Source: Flavobacterium oncorhynchi (GTDB lineage: Bacteria > Bacteroidota > Bacteroidia > Flavobacteriales > Flavobacteriaceae). Taken from it: a stretch of 40,342 bases of DNA. Both the position numbers and the translations under genes were made by a program. Numbering within the stretch: the stretch's first letter is position 1; each line of letters opens with the position of its first letter. The notes under the pieces were generated by a model. That model did no database searches. It was not told the DNA's origin and was given only the letters and a program-made list of their open reading frames with translations. Shown here in pieces: positions 16,029 through 25,207 of this stretch. The DNA lies in contig NZ_MUHA01000035.1 of assembly GCF_002217355.1 (NCBI RefSeq), forward strand, positions 1 to 40,342, given 5' to 3'.

Positions 16029-16775
16029 TTATTTCCAATGCAATTCTAAAGCAAAACAGGTTTTGTCGCCTTTTGTAATGCTGAATGTTGCTGTAGTATG
16101 ATCGTCGTCTTCGCTTTCATGAATTACAACATTATCTTTTAATGAAAGTTCTTTTATGAAATTCATTTCAAAGCTTTTTACTTCCTGTTTCATGATTCTT
16201 TTTGGGTCAACATGATCGAGACACCATTCGAGGTATTTTACGTTGTTTACGTGATTTACAATGTCTAAATCAGATAAATAAACTATTTTTTCAAAAACAG
16301 CTTCTTTTTCGTGATTGATGTTTATTTTAGAAAAGCCTTCCTCAGTGGCTCTATTTTCAGGGAATAATTCGAAATGTTCGTAAGGTAACGCTAAAGCTTC
16401 CGGACGGCGTAATTGTGTATTGAAAACTGCCCAATAAGTCTCGCAGCCTACAATTTTCTTTCCGTTTACATACATTTCTAAAGCACGAACAGAGCGTGAA
16501 TTTTCTAGGCTATTAATCCATGTTTTTACTGTTACAACGTCTTGCCATTTGGGTAAAGCGTGAACTTCAACTCGCATTCGACTTAAAACCCAAGCTTGGT
16601 GAAATTCCTGCATATCATAAAAGCTGATTCCTCCAACTTCTGAATGTGCGGCAGCGGTTAATTGTAAAATATTGCACAGATCGGTATATTTTAAGAAACC
16701 TGTTGGCGTACATTGTGTAAAATTGATTTCCCAGTCTTTACTTAAAACGGATGTAAAATTTGGAGATATTGGCAT
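16029..16775 (-). CDS. Acyl-ACP thioesterase (FatA/FatB family)
   Basis: Hydrolyses acyl-ACP to free fatty acid. The 248-residue protein is a double hotdog: the N-terminal half contains the central helix NILQLTAAAHSEVGG and WVLSRMRVEV, and the C-terminal half the motif DLDIVNHVNNVKYLEWCLD with the Asn/His residues typical of the family's active site. There is no signal peptide or membrane segment. It lies 72 bases downstream of miaA on the same strand and may share its message. Chain-length specificity cannot be read from the sequence. Confidence 0.88.
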   Translation of the reverse strand: MPISPNFTSVLSKDWEINFTQCTPTGFLKYTDLCNILQLTAAAHSEVGGISFYDMQEFHQAWVLSRMRVEVHALPKWQDVVTVKTWINSLENSRSVRALEMYVNGKKIVGCETYWAVFNTQLRRPEALALPYEHFELFPENRATEEGFSKININHEKEAVFEKIVYLSDLDIVNHVNNVKYLEWCLDHVDPKRIMKQEVKSFEMNFIKELSLKDNVVIHESEDDDHTTATFSITKGDKTCFALELHWK

Positions 16776-16847
16776 TTTTTAATTTTAGATTGTTGAGTTT
16801 AGATTTTTCTTTTTGAGAATAGAAGAAAGATGAAAGAAAAGAGACTT

Positions 16848-17768
16848 TTACTTTAGAATATTTTCTATGTAAGTTGTAATTTCTTTTCTATCTGTTGCGT
16901 AATCAAACCATTTGGTGTTTTCATTTCGTTTGAACCACGTTAATTGTCTTTTGGAAAATCTTCGTGTATTTTTTTTGATTTCATCTATGGCAAAAGGCAA
17001 AGTGAATTCTCCATCAAAATAACTAAATAATTCTCTATAACCGACCGTTTGAAGCGCATTTAACGCTTTATTAGGATACAATGCTTTTGCTTCTTCAAGT
17101 AAACCTTCATTCATCATAATATCTACGCGCTGGTTGATTCGGTTGTAAATAACTTCTCTATCTGCATCTAAACCAATTAAAATAGGAGTGAAGTCTCTAT
17201 TGTTTTTCTTTTGATTTAAAAATGATGAATAGGGTTTTTGGGCTCCAATACAAACTTCTACAAAACGCATCATTCGCTGTGGATTTTGTAATGTTTGCGG
17301 GTTTTCTACCGTTATTTTTTGATAATATTCGGGATCTAAATTTTTCAGTTGCTCTTGAAGATATTCAATTCCAAGTTTTTCATAGTTAGAATTTACTTGA
17401 GAACGAATTTGAGGATCGATTTCAGGAAATTCATCGAAACCTTTTAAAATGGCATCAACATATAGGCCTGAACCGCCAATAAGAATGACAAAATCATTGG
17501 TTTGAAATAGTTCTTCAATTTTGGCTAAAGCTTCTTTTTCGTAATCGCCTACGGTGTAATTTTCGAAAATAGATTTATTTTGAATGAAATGATGCTGGGC
17601 AGAATTTAATTCTTCTTGATTAGGTACTGCAGTTCCAATTGTCATTTCTTTGAAAAACTGACGGCTGTCGCAAGAAACGATTTCGCATTTGAAATGTTTT
17701 GCCAAAGCAATGCTTAAGGCGGTTTTGCCTATTGCTGTTGGTCCGACAATGGTAATTAGGTATTTCAT
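16848..17768 (-). CDS. miaA: tRNA dimethylallyltransferase
   Basis: Transfers a dimethylallyl group to N6 of A37 in tRNAs reading codons that start with U. The 306-residue protein has the P-loop GPTAIGKT (9-16), the VSCDSRQFFKEMTIGTA switch-like segment, the GGSGLYVDA motif and the C-terminal RRFSKRQLTWFKR helix that contacts tRNA. Length is normal. It starts at the ATG at 17768 and is followed by the thioesterase gene on the same strand. Confidence 0.97.
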   Translation of the reverse strand: MKYLITIVGPTAIGKTALSIALAKHFKCEIVSCDSRQFFKEMTIGTAVPNQEELNSAQHHFIQNKSIFENYTVGDYEKEALAKIEELFQTNDFVILIGGSGLYVDAILKGFDEFPEIDPQIRSQVNSNYEKLGIEYLQEQLKNLDPEYYQKITVENPQTLQNPQRMMRFVEVCIGAQKPYSSFLNQKKNNRDFTPILIGLDADREVIYNRINQRVDIMMNEGLLEEAKALYPNKALNALQTVGYRELFSYFDGEFTLPFAIDEIKKNTRRFSKRQLTWFKRNENTKWFDYATDRKEITTYIENILK

Positions 17769-17922
17769 ATTATTTTTAGCCCGGATGGAAATGAAAACCC
17801 CGGACTTATGTTTGTTCGTTTTTTTTGGGATAAAAAAGCGACTTCAGAAGCTCTTTTTATGCCTTTAAAAAACAACAAAGATAAGGAGGAGTTGCAATGT
17901 AAAGCCGGATCAGCTTCTAAAT

Positions 17923-18762
17923 TTAACTATTTGGCAATTGAGTTCCGCATTCGTAACAATATTTGGCGTTATCGAAGTGAACTTGCGATTGACATTTTTT
18001 GCATGTTTTTTTAGTGTTTACGGAACTGCTTTTTAGACTGCTTTTTGCAAATTCTGCAGTCACAATTCCTGTTGGTACGGCAATGATTCCGTAACCTAAA
18101 ATCATTACAAATGCAGCAATAAACTGTCCTAAAGGAGATTGTGGCGAAATATCGCCGTAACCAACTGTTGTCAGGGTTACGATTGTCCAGTAAATTCCCA
18201 TCGGAATACTTGTAAATCCTGATTCTTTGCCTTCGACCAAATACATAATTGTACCAATGATTACGGTGCTGATAAGTACAAAATAGATGAAAACTAAAAT
18301 TTTCTCTTTGCTGGCTTCTATTGCGTCTTTAAGTTGAGCAGATTGATGAGAGATTTGAGGAATATGCAGTATCTTGAATAATCGGAAAAAACGCAGCGCT
18401 CTAACAACGGATAAAACACTTGCTCCAGGAAAAAATATAGATAAATACATGGGTAAAACGGCAAGTAAATCGATAATTCCGTAGAAACTGAAAACGTATT
18501 TAACTGGTTTTTGAATGGAGATGATTCTTAAGATATATTCTATTGTGAAAAACACAGTAATAATCCATTCGCAAATAAGCAGCTGGTTATGGTATTTTTG
18601 GCTGATTCCTTCAACGGTATCAAGCATAATAAGAAGAACACTTAATAATATCAATCCCAATAAAACCAAATCGAACATTCGTCCTAATATGGTATTAGTA
18701 CCGTATAGAATGATTTTTATTCGTTCTCTGAATATTTCGTAGTTCGTTTTTTTGTTTTTCAT
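17923..18762 (-). CDS. Voltage-gated-type potassium channel with C-terminal zinc ribbon
   Basis: A 279-residue six-helix channel subunit: S1 about 29-48, S2 about 61-82, S3 about 93-111, a short S4 with Arg121, Arg124, Arg127 and Lys130 spaced by three, S5 about 154-176, the pore filter TTVGYGD at 198-204 and S6 about 211-238. The selectivity filter marks K+ conduction. A cytoplasmic tail follows with CKKC (254-257) and CYEC (269-272), a small zinc ribbon not usual in this family. It starts 29 bases after the exonuclease gene, so they likely share an operon. Confidence 0.9.
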   Translation of the reverse strand: MKNKKTNYEIFRERIKIILYGTNTILGRMFDLVLLGLILLSVLLIMLDTVEGISQKYHNQLLICEWIITVFFTIEYILRIISIQKPVKYVFSFYGIIDLLAVLPMYLSIFFPGASVLSVVRALRFFRLFKILHIPQISHQSAQLKDAIEASKEKILVFIYFVLISTVIIGTIMYLVEGKESGFTSIPMGIYWTIVTLTTVGYGDISPQSPLGQFIAAFVMILGYGIIAVPTGIVTAEFAKSSLKSSSVNTKKTCKKCQSQVHFDNAKYCYECGTQLPNS

Positions 18763-18791
18763 ATCGGCGAAGCTAATGATAGTTTCGAGCG

Positions 18792-20153
18792 TTAAAAATG
18801 CAGAATTTTGAGATTTTTATTTTTACGGATGTAGTTCTGTATAATATTTTTTACATCTCGATTGTGCTGCATTGGTATTAAAATATTCTTTAGAATTTCG
18901 ATATTCGTAATTTGATAGTTTAGATCGTAATATGCGTAACCTTTGTAGATGCCATTTTCGATTAAAACTGCACTTCTTTCATTTACATTTCGGCCTCTGT
19001 CTTTTAAGATCATGCTTTTATTCTCAAAACTATTTTCAGAGATAAACTGCTGCACTCGGGCATTGTAAACTTCTGGGGTAATTTCGCCAATACAAGCCCC
19101 GTCGCACTGCTTTATTTTATATTGAAAACACTCTTTTTTTGTTTGATAAAGTCCTGTCAGTTTTTGACATAGATGATATTTTTCGGTAAATCTAAAAAGA
19201 GCATTTTTAGCTTCTTGCAGGGTAACAAATGAAGTAATTTCTCGTTTACGACCGTCCGTTTTTTCAATTTTTAAATTAATATAACCGTTAGAATCTTTCT
19301 CAGAATATAAGGCGTATTGAAAAATTGTTTTGCGCTGAGCGCGATTATATCTAGGTCTGTTTATTTTTATTTCTTCACTTTCTTTTAAAAGAGCGATTAA
19401 TTCACTTCCGGTTTCATCGTATGTAATAGTAAAAACTTCAGCTTGAATTTTTTTACTTTTTGTTGTGATTCCTGTAAAATGTTGGTTGATTCTTTTCTTT
19501 ATGTTTTGACTTTTACCAATGTATATTAAAGTCCCGCTTTCGTTGTAAATATAGTATACGCCGGTTTTAGCAGGCATTTGGTTTAATAGATCTAGAAATT
19601 TTGGTGCAATTCCTTTTTCTACTTCCAGCTTTATAAAATCTTTTACGATTGTTTTTTCTAAGTCTTTTTCTAAAAGCATTTTAAATAGCTTTGTAGTTGC
19701 CATTGCGTCTCCGCTGGCGCGATGTCTGTCTGCCATTGGAATTCCAAGAGCGCGCACTAGTTTTCCCAAACTATATGAAGGCTGTTCTGGAATTAATTTT
19801 TTTGCAAGTTCAACGGTACAAAGTGTTTTTGCTTGAAAGTCATAACCCAGACGTCTAAATTCTGTGCGTAAAATGCGATAATCAAATGATGCATTGTGAG
19901 CGACAATAATACAGTCTGAAGTTATTTCGATGATTCGCTTGGCAACTTCAAAAAATTTTGGAGCTGACTGTAACATAGCATTATTGATTCCAGTTAATTT
20001 AACCACAAATGGCTGAATTGGAATTTCGGGATTAATTAGGCTAATGAATTGATCGACAACTTCATGACCATCAAATTTATAGATGGCAATTTCAGTAATT
20101 CCTTCTTCATTAAACTGGCCTCCAGTAGTTTCTATGTCTAATATTGCGTACAT
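18792..20153 (-). CDS. DEDDh 3'-5' exonuclease fused to a GIY-YIG nuclease domain
   Basis: A 453-residue fusion. Residues 1-165 form a DnaQ/PolIII-epsilon-like exonuclease with Asp6 and Glu8 (LDIETTG), Asp91 (NASFDYRIL), His144 and Asp149 (RHRASGDA). Residues about 195-280 form a GIY-YIG nuclease like the UvrC N-terminus or Cho (GVYYIYN...LIYIGKSQNIKKRINQHF). A C-terminal region follows with two CxxC-like cysteines around CFQYKIKQCDGACIG. A role in DNA repair or processing is likely. The fusion is known in Bacteroidota and other phyla, so it is unusual but not unique. The start is fixed by the conserved MYAILDIETTG. Confidence 0.88.
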   Translation of the reverse strand: MYAILDIETTGGQFNEEGITEIAIYKFDGHEVVDQFISLINPEIPIQPFVVKLTGINNAMLQSAPKFFEVAKRIIEITSDCIIVAHNASFDYRILRTEFRRLGYDFQAKTLCTVELAKKLIPEQPSYSLGKLVRALGIPMADRHRASGDAMATTKLFKMLLEKDLEKTIVKDFIKLEVEKGIAPKFLDLLNQMPAKTGVYYIYNESGTLIYIGKSQNIKKRINQHFTGITTKSKKIQAEVFTITYDETGSELIALLKESEEIKINRPRYNRAQRKTIFQYALYSEKDSNGYINLKIEKTDGRKREITSFVTLQEAKNALFRFTEKYHLCQKLTGLYQTKKECFQYKIKQCDGACIGEITPEVYNARVQQFISENSFENKSMILKDRGRNVNERSAVLIENGIYKGYAYYDLNYQITNIEILKNILIPMQHNRDVKNIIQNYIRKNKNLKILHF

Positions 20154-20393
20154 TCTTAGATCTCAATGGTCAATGAATAAAAAATGAAAATCAAATAATT
20201 TGTTTTTTTATCCTTAAAAAAGGATTTTAAAAAAGATTAATTTATTTGCTTTTGTATTCTCTTTTATTAGAGAATATCTTCATTTTTATATTCTTGAATT
20301 ATAATATATTTTCAGGTTTCAAGATAGAAAATAGTACTTGAAAAACCATTCTTTTTTTTAAAATTATTGTAAGTTTAAAATTGAAAATCGAAT
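20154..20393. other. AT-rich intergenic region without identified elements
   Basis: 240 bases between two minus-strand genes. It must hold the promoter of the exonuclease gene on the minus strand, but no clear TAnnTTTG box was found. Several A/T runs are present and no strong hairpin. Confidence 0.5.
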
Positions 20394-20690
20394 TTAAACT
20401 AAAGTCACAATTTTGTCGACACTCCAAGCTTCTGGTTTGGCATTGAATAGTTTTTTTGTAAAAGTCCAAACGCTGTTAAAAAGTTCAGATTGTCGATAAT
20501 TTTCTAAATCGCTTTCGGTTTCCCAATAACTATAGGTAAAAAAGATACATTTATCGTTTTTATCTTGATACAATTCTAAAAAACGATTTCCTTCTGCATT
20601 GCGTATTTTGTCTTTAACAGATTCAAAATTCTCCAGAAAATCAGAGATTTTATCTTCGTGAAAACTCATTTTTACAATTCTGACAAACAT
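20394..20690 (-). CDS. Antibiotic-biosynthesis-monooxygenase (ABM) domain protein
   Basis: A 98-residue dimeric alpha/beta barrel protein. The family pattern is clear: the first strand FVRIVKMSF, then ERxIRNAEGN-like RNAEGNRFLELYQDKNDKCIFFTYSYWETESDLENYRQS. Such proteins oxidise quinols or bind and break down small ligands without a cofactor. Substrate is unknown here. It is a single gene. TACTTTTG on the minus strand (20761-20754) is a perfect -7 box about 64 bases upstream, with no clear -33 box. Confidence 0.82.
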   Translation of the reverse strand: MFVRIVKMSFHEDKISDFLENFESVKDKIRNAEGNRFLELYQDKNDKCIFFTYSYWETESDLENYRQSELFNSVWTFTKKLFNAKPEAWSVDKIVTLV

Positions 20691-20906
20691 GTATTCAATT
20701 TTTAGAGTGTTGTTTTTTTAGATTTATTGAAAATCTGAAAGCTTATAGGTGGGCAAAAGTACCAAAAGGGATTGTTCTTTTTATGAAAAAGTAAAATATT
20801 ATAAAATCATAGTTTTTTACAATATTGTCATTTCTGATGAAAAATATCAAAAGTCTTCACGTGAATTTACTAAATCAGCAAAATCTTTGTATAATTTAAT
20901 TTAAAA

Positions 20907-21737
20907 TCAAGAAAATACAATAGTAATTACATCGCGATAATTCAATCCTAATAAACTATTTGCAGAACCTACCTTTGATGGATTGCTTCTAAAAATGGCG
21001 ATTTCAAGAAATCCTGCTTCATTAAAAATAGCTAGTTTTTCGCCCTCATAGGTTTTAATAGGGTATTTGTCTGAAGTTGCTATATCTGAATAATTGGGTA
21101 GAATTGTTTTGATGCTTTTTGGTTTCATGACGATTTCGTACGGACGTCCGCGCGAAACTTCTAAAAATTGTTTTTTAGAGATATTGGTAACGACATTTCC
21201 AAAATGATCGATATAAATAACATATCCTTTAAGCGTATTTCCATCCGCAGAAACAATTGCCTGTAATTCGGTTACTTCTTTAACAGCAGGGATTTCTTTT
21301 CCAATAACGTTTAGTAATCCGCCTTTTGCAATGTGGCAGGCAACTTGTATAAAAATGTCTAAATCGCTGGATTCAACTGGAAAACGATCGTGTATATTAA
21401 TAGCTACAATTTTCTGCGGAACGATTTTTTGCGTAAGCATACTTAAAATCCCGTTATCTGCACAGATAAAGAAATGATCGTTCCATTGCATGGCTATATG
21501 CTGGTTTTCTTTGTTGCGTTCAATATCAACACCAATCAAATGAACGGTGCCTTTTGGAAAGCTTAAATATGATGCTCCGATTATATAACTTGCTTCGGCA
21601 GTGTTAAATGGATCAACATCGTGCGAAATGTCAATGATTTTTGCCTCAGAAAACTCTGAAAGAATTTTACCCTTCAGCGAACCAACAAAGTGGTCTTTTA
21701 AGCCGTAATCAGTAGTAAGGGTAATTATTGACATCAT
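20907..21737 (-). CDS. SAM hydroxide adenosyltransferase (DUF62 family)
   Basis: Relative of the SAM-dependent fluorinase/chlorinase that instead uses water, splitting S-adenosylmethionine to adenosine and methionine. The 276-residue protein has the family start LTTDYGLKDHFVGSLKG, followed by ISHDVDPFN, a central DNGILSML segment and the C-terminal YIDHFGNVVTNI and INAGFLEIAIF-like stretch. No fluorinase-type loop insertion stands out. The start is one of two adjacent ATG codons (21737 or 21734). It is divergent from phoH. Confidence 0.85.
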   Translation of the reverse strand: MMSIITLTTDYGLKDHFVGSLKGKILSEFSEAKIIDISHDVDPFNTAEASYIIGASYLSFPKGTVHLIGVDIERNKENQHIAMQWNDHFFICADNGILSMLTQKIVPQKIVAINIHDRFPVESSDLDIFIQVACHIAKGGLLNVIGKEIPAVKEVTELQAIVSADGNTLKGYVIYIDHFGNVVTNISKKQFLEVSRGRPYEIVMKPKSIKTILPNYSDIATSDKYPIKTYEGEKLAIFNEAGFLEIAIFRSNPSKVGSANSLLGLNYRDVITIVFS

Positions 21738-21793
21738 TTTGTTTATAACTATTGGTAGTATTTAAATCTAATTTTCATTAAATTTGAGAAATG

Positions 21794-21801
21794 CAAATCT
21801 A
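21794..21801 (-). promoter_or_regulatory. -7 promoter box for the SAM hydroxide adenosyltransferase gene
   Basis: TAGATTTG when read on the minus strand, a perfect TAnnTTTG. The nearest CAAA on the + strand (21815-21818) would be a -33 box with a short 13-base gap, so the call is tentative. The leader would be about 50 bases. Confidence 0.35.
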
Positions 21802-22012
21802 AGAATAGTAAAAACAAATTGAAAGAAAGAAAAGACAAATTGTAATAAAATATATAGAGTCTCAATTTTCAGTTTCAGTTTTCAGTCTTTTAACAAAAAG
21901 TTATTTTAATTGGTACTTAAAAGTATAGATGCGACTGAAAATCATAACATAAAAAAACCCGACAGCAATAGATTTACAAAACAAATTTATTTTTAATTTA
22001 AATTTATCTCCT

Positions 22013-22963
22013 TTGAACGAAAGAATTATCGAGCTAATAGACATCGCTCCAAAAGACTTTTGGGGCGCGCAGGATTCTCATCTTGAAATTATTAAAAAGT
22101 ACTACCCAAAGCTTAAAATCGTAGCGCGAGGGACCACTTTGAAAGCCTTTGGCGAAAAAGAAGTTTTAGATGAATTCGAAAAGAGATTTCAGAGGCTTAT
22201 GCTTCATTTTACCAGATACAACAACATTGATGATAATGTAATTGAACGTGTAATTATGAGTGATGGTCAGGATGAAAAAAAAGCATACGATCATGACAAA
22301 ATATTAGTTCACGGAGTTGGCGGTAAAATAATCAAAGCCATGACGCCAAATCAGCAACTGCTGGTGGATACGATCAAAAAAAATGATATGGTTTTTGCCA
22401 TTGGTCCAGCTGGAACAGGTAAAACATATACGGGTGTTGCGATGGCGGTAAAAGCGCTTAAAGACAAAGAAGTAAAAAGGATAATTTTGACTCGTCCGGC
22501 GGTAGAAGCAGGTGAAAATCTAGGTTTTTTACCCGGCGATATGAAAGAAAAACTAGATCCTTACATGCAGCCGCTTTATGATGCTTTGCGCGATATGTTA
22601 CCCAATGAAAAACTCGAAGATTACATTTTAAAAGGAATTATTCAGATTGCGCCTTTAGCTTTTATGCGCGGACGAACGCTTGATAATGCCTTTGTAATTC
22701 TAGACGAGGCACAGAATACGACGCATTCACAAATGAAGATGTTTTTGACTCGTATGGGAAAAAACGCTAAGTTTATGATTACTGGAGATCCTGGGCAGGT
22801 CGATTTACCGCGACGCACTATTTCGGGGCTTAAAGAAGCGATTTTGGTTCTGAAAGATATTGACGGAATTGGAATTATTTATCTTGATGATAAAGATATC
22901 GTTCGCCACAGATTAGTGAAAAAGGTTATCGACGCTTACAAGCAAATAGAAAATCACGATTAA
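22013..22963 (+). CDS. PhoH-like ATPase (YbeZ type)
   Basis: A 316-residue P-loop ATPase linked to RNA metabolism and ribosome maturation in the YbeZ/YbeY context. An N-terminal KH-like region (about 1-80) precedes Walker A GPAGTGKT (131-138) and Walker B VILDEAQN (228-235). A GDPGQVDLP sensor motif follows. The start is TTG at 22013: the next ATG in frame is residue 63, inside the conserved N-terminal region, so TTG is needed. TAAATTTA at 21999-22006 is a near -7 box, but it is too close to a start to be sure. A strong terminator follows. Confidence 0.92.
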   Translation: MNERIIELIDIAPKDFWGAQDSHLEIIKKYYPKLKIVARGTTLKAFGEKEVLDEFEKRFQRLMLHFTRYNNIDDNVIERVIMSDGQDEKKAYDHDKILVHGVGGKIIKAMTPNQQLLVDTIKKNDMVFAIGPAGTGKTYTGVAMAVKALKDKEVKRIILTRPAVEAGENLGFLPGDMKEKLDPYMQPLYDALRDMLPNEKLEDYILKGIIQIAPLAFMRGRTLDNAFVILDEAQNTTHSQMKMFLTRMGKNAKFMITGDPGQVDLPRRTISGLKEAILVLKDIDGIGIIYLDDKDIVRHRLVKKVIDAYKQIENHD

Positions 22964-23019
22964 GTTTAATTTTTGTGAAATGTTAAATGTAAATCGTAAA
23001 GTGTGTTTTGACATTTATT

Positions 23020-23079
23020 AATATTCGTTTTATTCATAATTCTAATTAATTTAGAAGTGAGTAAAACGAATATTTTTTT
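23020..23079 (+). terminator. Terminator after phoH
   Basis: A 13-bp perfect stem (23020-23032 with 23062-23074, core ATTCGTTTTA/TAAAACGAAT), an inner hairpin TTCTAA/TTAGAA, and a run of T residues at 23073-23079. Confidence 0.85.
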
Positions 23080-23122
23080 GAATCATTGACAAATTAAAAA
23101 AAGATGTATCAGTTTATAAAAA

Positions 23123-23815
23123 ATGGAAAGTAAAATTATTTTAATTCTAGGTTTGTTGTTTTTTTCATTTAAGTTTTATGCTCAAAAAAGGGAAAATAAT
23201 AGCTCGAAAAAAAACAAAAATAAATTGACAGGTAAAGAGATTGTTTTAGAATTAGATAAATTAAACTTTTTCAATTTAACTGAAAAGAAAGACCTAAAAT
23301 TAACCAAAGAAGATTTTGAAAAATCTTATGATGAGTTGAGTTTTTTTGAAGGTTATATGAAAGACGATTTAAGTTTTACAGATAATAGATTTTACTTTAT
23401 TGATTCTGAAACATTATTTGAAGGTGGAGGTTTAACAGAATATTTAGAAACTATAAAACCTTTATTTGATAAACTTAATCTAAAGCTTTCTTTCTCGGAC
23501 GAAAATAATAATCAAACAAAAGAACATTGGACGCACAAAATAAAGCTTAATGGAAAAGAGTACACTGCTTTTGATAACGATTTTGGTGATTATGACTGGG
23601 GAATTGCATATTTAAATTTTATTGAAATGTTAAATGACCAATTAAAATTGCAAAATAGTAATGAACAATTTTATCCTATTAGTTCTGGTAATGACGGGCG
23701 AATAGTCTTATTAACTAAAGAGCAATTTGATTTTATTACATTAAATTACCCAAATAATAATGAGCGTCCTACAACTATAGATAATTGGAAAAAAGAGCTT
23801 GAATTTAAAAAATGA
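23123..23815 (+). CDS. Exported protein of unknown function
   Basis: A 230-residue protein with a signal peptide at 1-20 (cut after FYAQ). The mature part begins with a very basic, Asn- and Lys-rich segment (about 22-40). An acidic aromatic region follows with the phrases LSFFEGYMKDDLSF, WTHKIKLNGKEYTAFD and DFGDYDWGIAYLNFIEMLN. The last resembles small Bacteroidota proteins found as lone genes. No enzyme motif or named domain is recognised. The stop overlaps the next start by four bases (ATGA), so the two are translated together. Confidence 0.75.
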   Translation: MESKIILILGLLFFSFKFYAQKRENNSSKKNKNKLTGKEIVLELDKLNFFNLTEKKDLKLTKEDFEKSYDELSFFEGYMKDDLSFTDNRFYFIDSETLFEGGGLTEYLETIKPLFDKLNLKLSFSDENNNQTKEHWTHKIKLNGKEYTAFDNDFGDYDWGIAYLNFIEMLNDQLKLQNSNEQFYPISSGNDGRIVLLTKEQFDFITLNYPNNNERPTTIDNWKKELEFKK

Positions 23816-24174
23816 AACAACTAGATGATTTTTACCTAAACCAAGAAGAGCCCATAAAAGGGACATTTTTTGCATTAAAAGAAATCATCTTAAAACAAGA
23901 CAAAGACATTACGCACGTTCTAAAATACGGAATGCCTTTTTTTTGTTATAAAGGAAAAATGTTCTGCTATTTATGGAAGCATAAAAAAAATAATCAGCCT
24001 TATATAGGAATCGTAGAAGGAAAGCATTTTGATGAACCTTTTTTGCTTCAGGAAAAACGATCAAGAATGAAAATTATGATGCTTAATTCTAATGAAGATT
24101 TGCCTTTGGAGCAGATTGAATCAGTAATTCAGAAAGTTTTAAAATTATATAAAACGGGCATTATTAAAGTTTAA
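23812..24174 (+). CDS. DUF1801-family small protein
   Basis: A 120-residue soluble alpha/beta protein of the DUF1801/YdhG type. Signs are the N-terminal helix with ALKEIILKQDKDIT, THVLKYGMPFFCYKGKMFCYLW, and the C-terminal IVEGKHFDEPFL plus RSRMKIMMLNS. The fold is found in proteins related to iron or small-ligand binding, but no function is proven. It overlaps the exported protein's stop by four bases, which ties a cytoplasmic protein to a secreted one in one operon. Confidence 0.85.
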   Translation: MKQLDDFYLNQEEPIKGTFFALKEIILKQDKDITHVLKYGMPFFCYKGKMFCYLWKHKKNNQPYIGIVEGKHFDEPFLLQEKRSRMKIMMLNSNEDLPLEQIESVIQKVLKLYKTGIIKV

Positions 24175-24255
24175 AATGGTTAATAAGTATTATTTAACGA
24201 AATAGTTAAATAAATAATAAACTTACCTTATTTTGAGCTTTAAAACCTTTTAAAC

Positions 24256-24287
24256 TTTGTTTGGCTGGGCTTAAAGCCGTAAATTTG
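24256..24287 (+). promoter_or_regulatory. Bacteroidota-type promoter of the HAD hydrolase gene
   Basis: TTTG at 24256-24259 and TAAATTTG at 24280-24287 are 20 bases apart, a full match. Transcription would start near 24294, about 20 bases before the ATG at 24314, supporting that start over the TTG at 24302. Confidence 0.7.
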
Positions 24288-24313
24288 CACATCATAAATA
24301 TTTGATTATTAAT

Positions 24314-25150
24314 ATGACAAATCTTAAAAATATAAAAGTTGTAGTAAGTGATTTAGATGGAACTTTACTCAACCCTCAACATCGAATTTCAGATTATACG
24401 AAATCAATTTTTCAAGAACTTCACAATCAAAATTATCTTATTGTAGTGGCTACAGGGCGTCATCATCTTGATGCGATGGCAATTATCGAAACTCTTGAAG
24501 TTCCTGTTTATTTAGTAAGTTCAAATGGAGCCAGAATACATTCGCCAGAAAAGGAAGAACTTTTTGCTTTTGATTTAGAAAGCGATGTAGTTAAAGCAGC
24601 CTTAAATGTTGAAATCGACCCTGAAATCACCGTAGTTTTATTCAAAGAAAATGTTTGGCAGACCAATAGAGTAAATGAAAGGTTAAATGCTTTTCAGGCT
24701 GAATTGAAATATCGCCCTGAATTAGTTGATTATAAAACTCTTGAAGATTTTAGTGCGATCAAAATTTTCTTTTCATGTGACAATCATGAAAAATTAGTAG
24801 CATTAAAAGATGCTGTTTTGGCTAATTCTTCTGATAATTTGCATCATGCTTTTAGTTTGCCAACTTGTTTAGAGTTTATGGATAAATCTGTAGACAAAGC
24901 TGTTGCAATCGGAAAAGTTCTAGAAAAAGAAGGTTTTACTTTAGATCAGGCAGTTGCATTTGGTGATGGTTTTAACGATGTACAAATGTTGGCAGCAGCC
25001 GGAAAAGGATTAATTATGGGCAACGCTCCAGCTTTATTAAAAGAGACATTGCCTAATTTAGAAGTGATAACATCAAATGCCGAAGATGGTGTGGCGAAGT
25101 ATATTGCTTCAAAAATATTGAATAAAGAATTTGCAGTAAACGAAGCATAA
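24314..25150 (+). CDS. Cof-type HAD-IIB phosphatase
   Basis: A 278-residue sugar- or flavin-phosphate phosphatase of the HAD superfamily. Asp13 and Asp15 in the SDLDGTLL motif are nucleophile and general acid. Motif II is VVATGR, and the C-terminal motif VAFGDGFNDVQML supplies the Mg-binding aspartates. The large C2 cap between them marks the IIB/Cof group. I chose the ATG at 24314 because it fits the promoter distance and the family start; the frame is open to a TTG at 24302. Substrate cannot be inferred. Confidence 0.9.
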   Translation: MTNLKNIKVVVSDLDGTLLNPQHRISDYTKSIFQELHNQNYLIVVATGRHHLDAMAIIETLEVPVYLVSSNGARIHSPEKEELFAFDLESDVVKAALNVEIDPEITVVLFKENVWQTNRVNERLNAFQAELKYRPELVDYKTLEDFSAIKIFFSCDNHEKLVALKDAVLANSSDNLHHAFSLPTCLEFMDKSVDKAVAIGKVLEKEGFTLDQAVAFGDGFNDVQMLAAAGKGLIMGNAPALLKETLPNLEVITSNAEDGVAKYIASKILNKEFAVNEA

Positions 25151-25207
25151 TTATTAAAATAGATATATAAGGTTTAGGATTTTGAATTTTAGACTTTTGA
25201 TAAAAAT

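Noticed and set aside
17808..18014. 68-codon + strand frame
   Set aside because: It overlaps the 3' end of the channel gene on the other strand and has no recognisable features.
24302..24313. TTG start of the HAD phosphatase
   Set aside because: ATG at 24314 begins at the conserved family start and fits the promoter distance.
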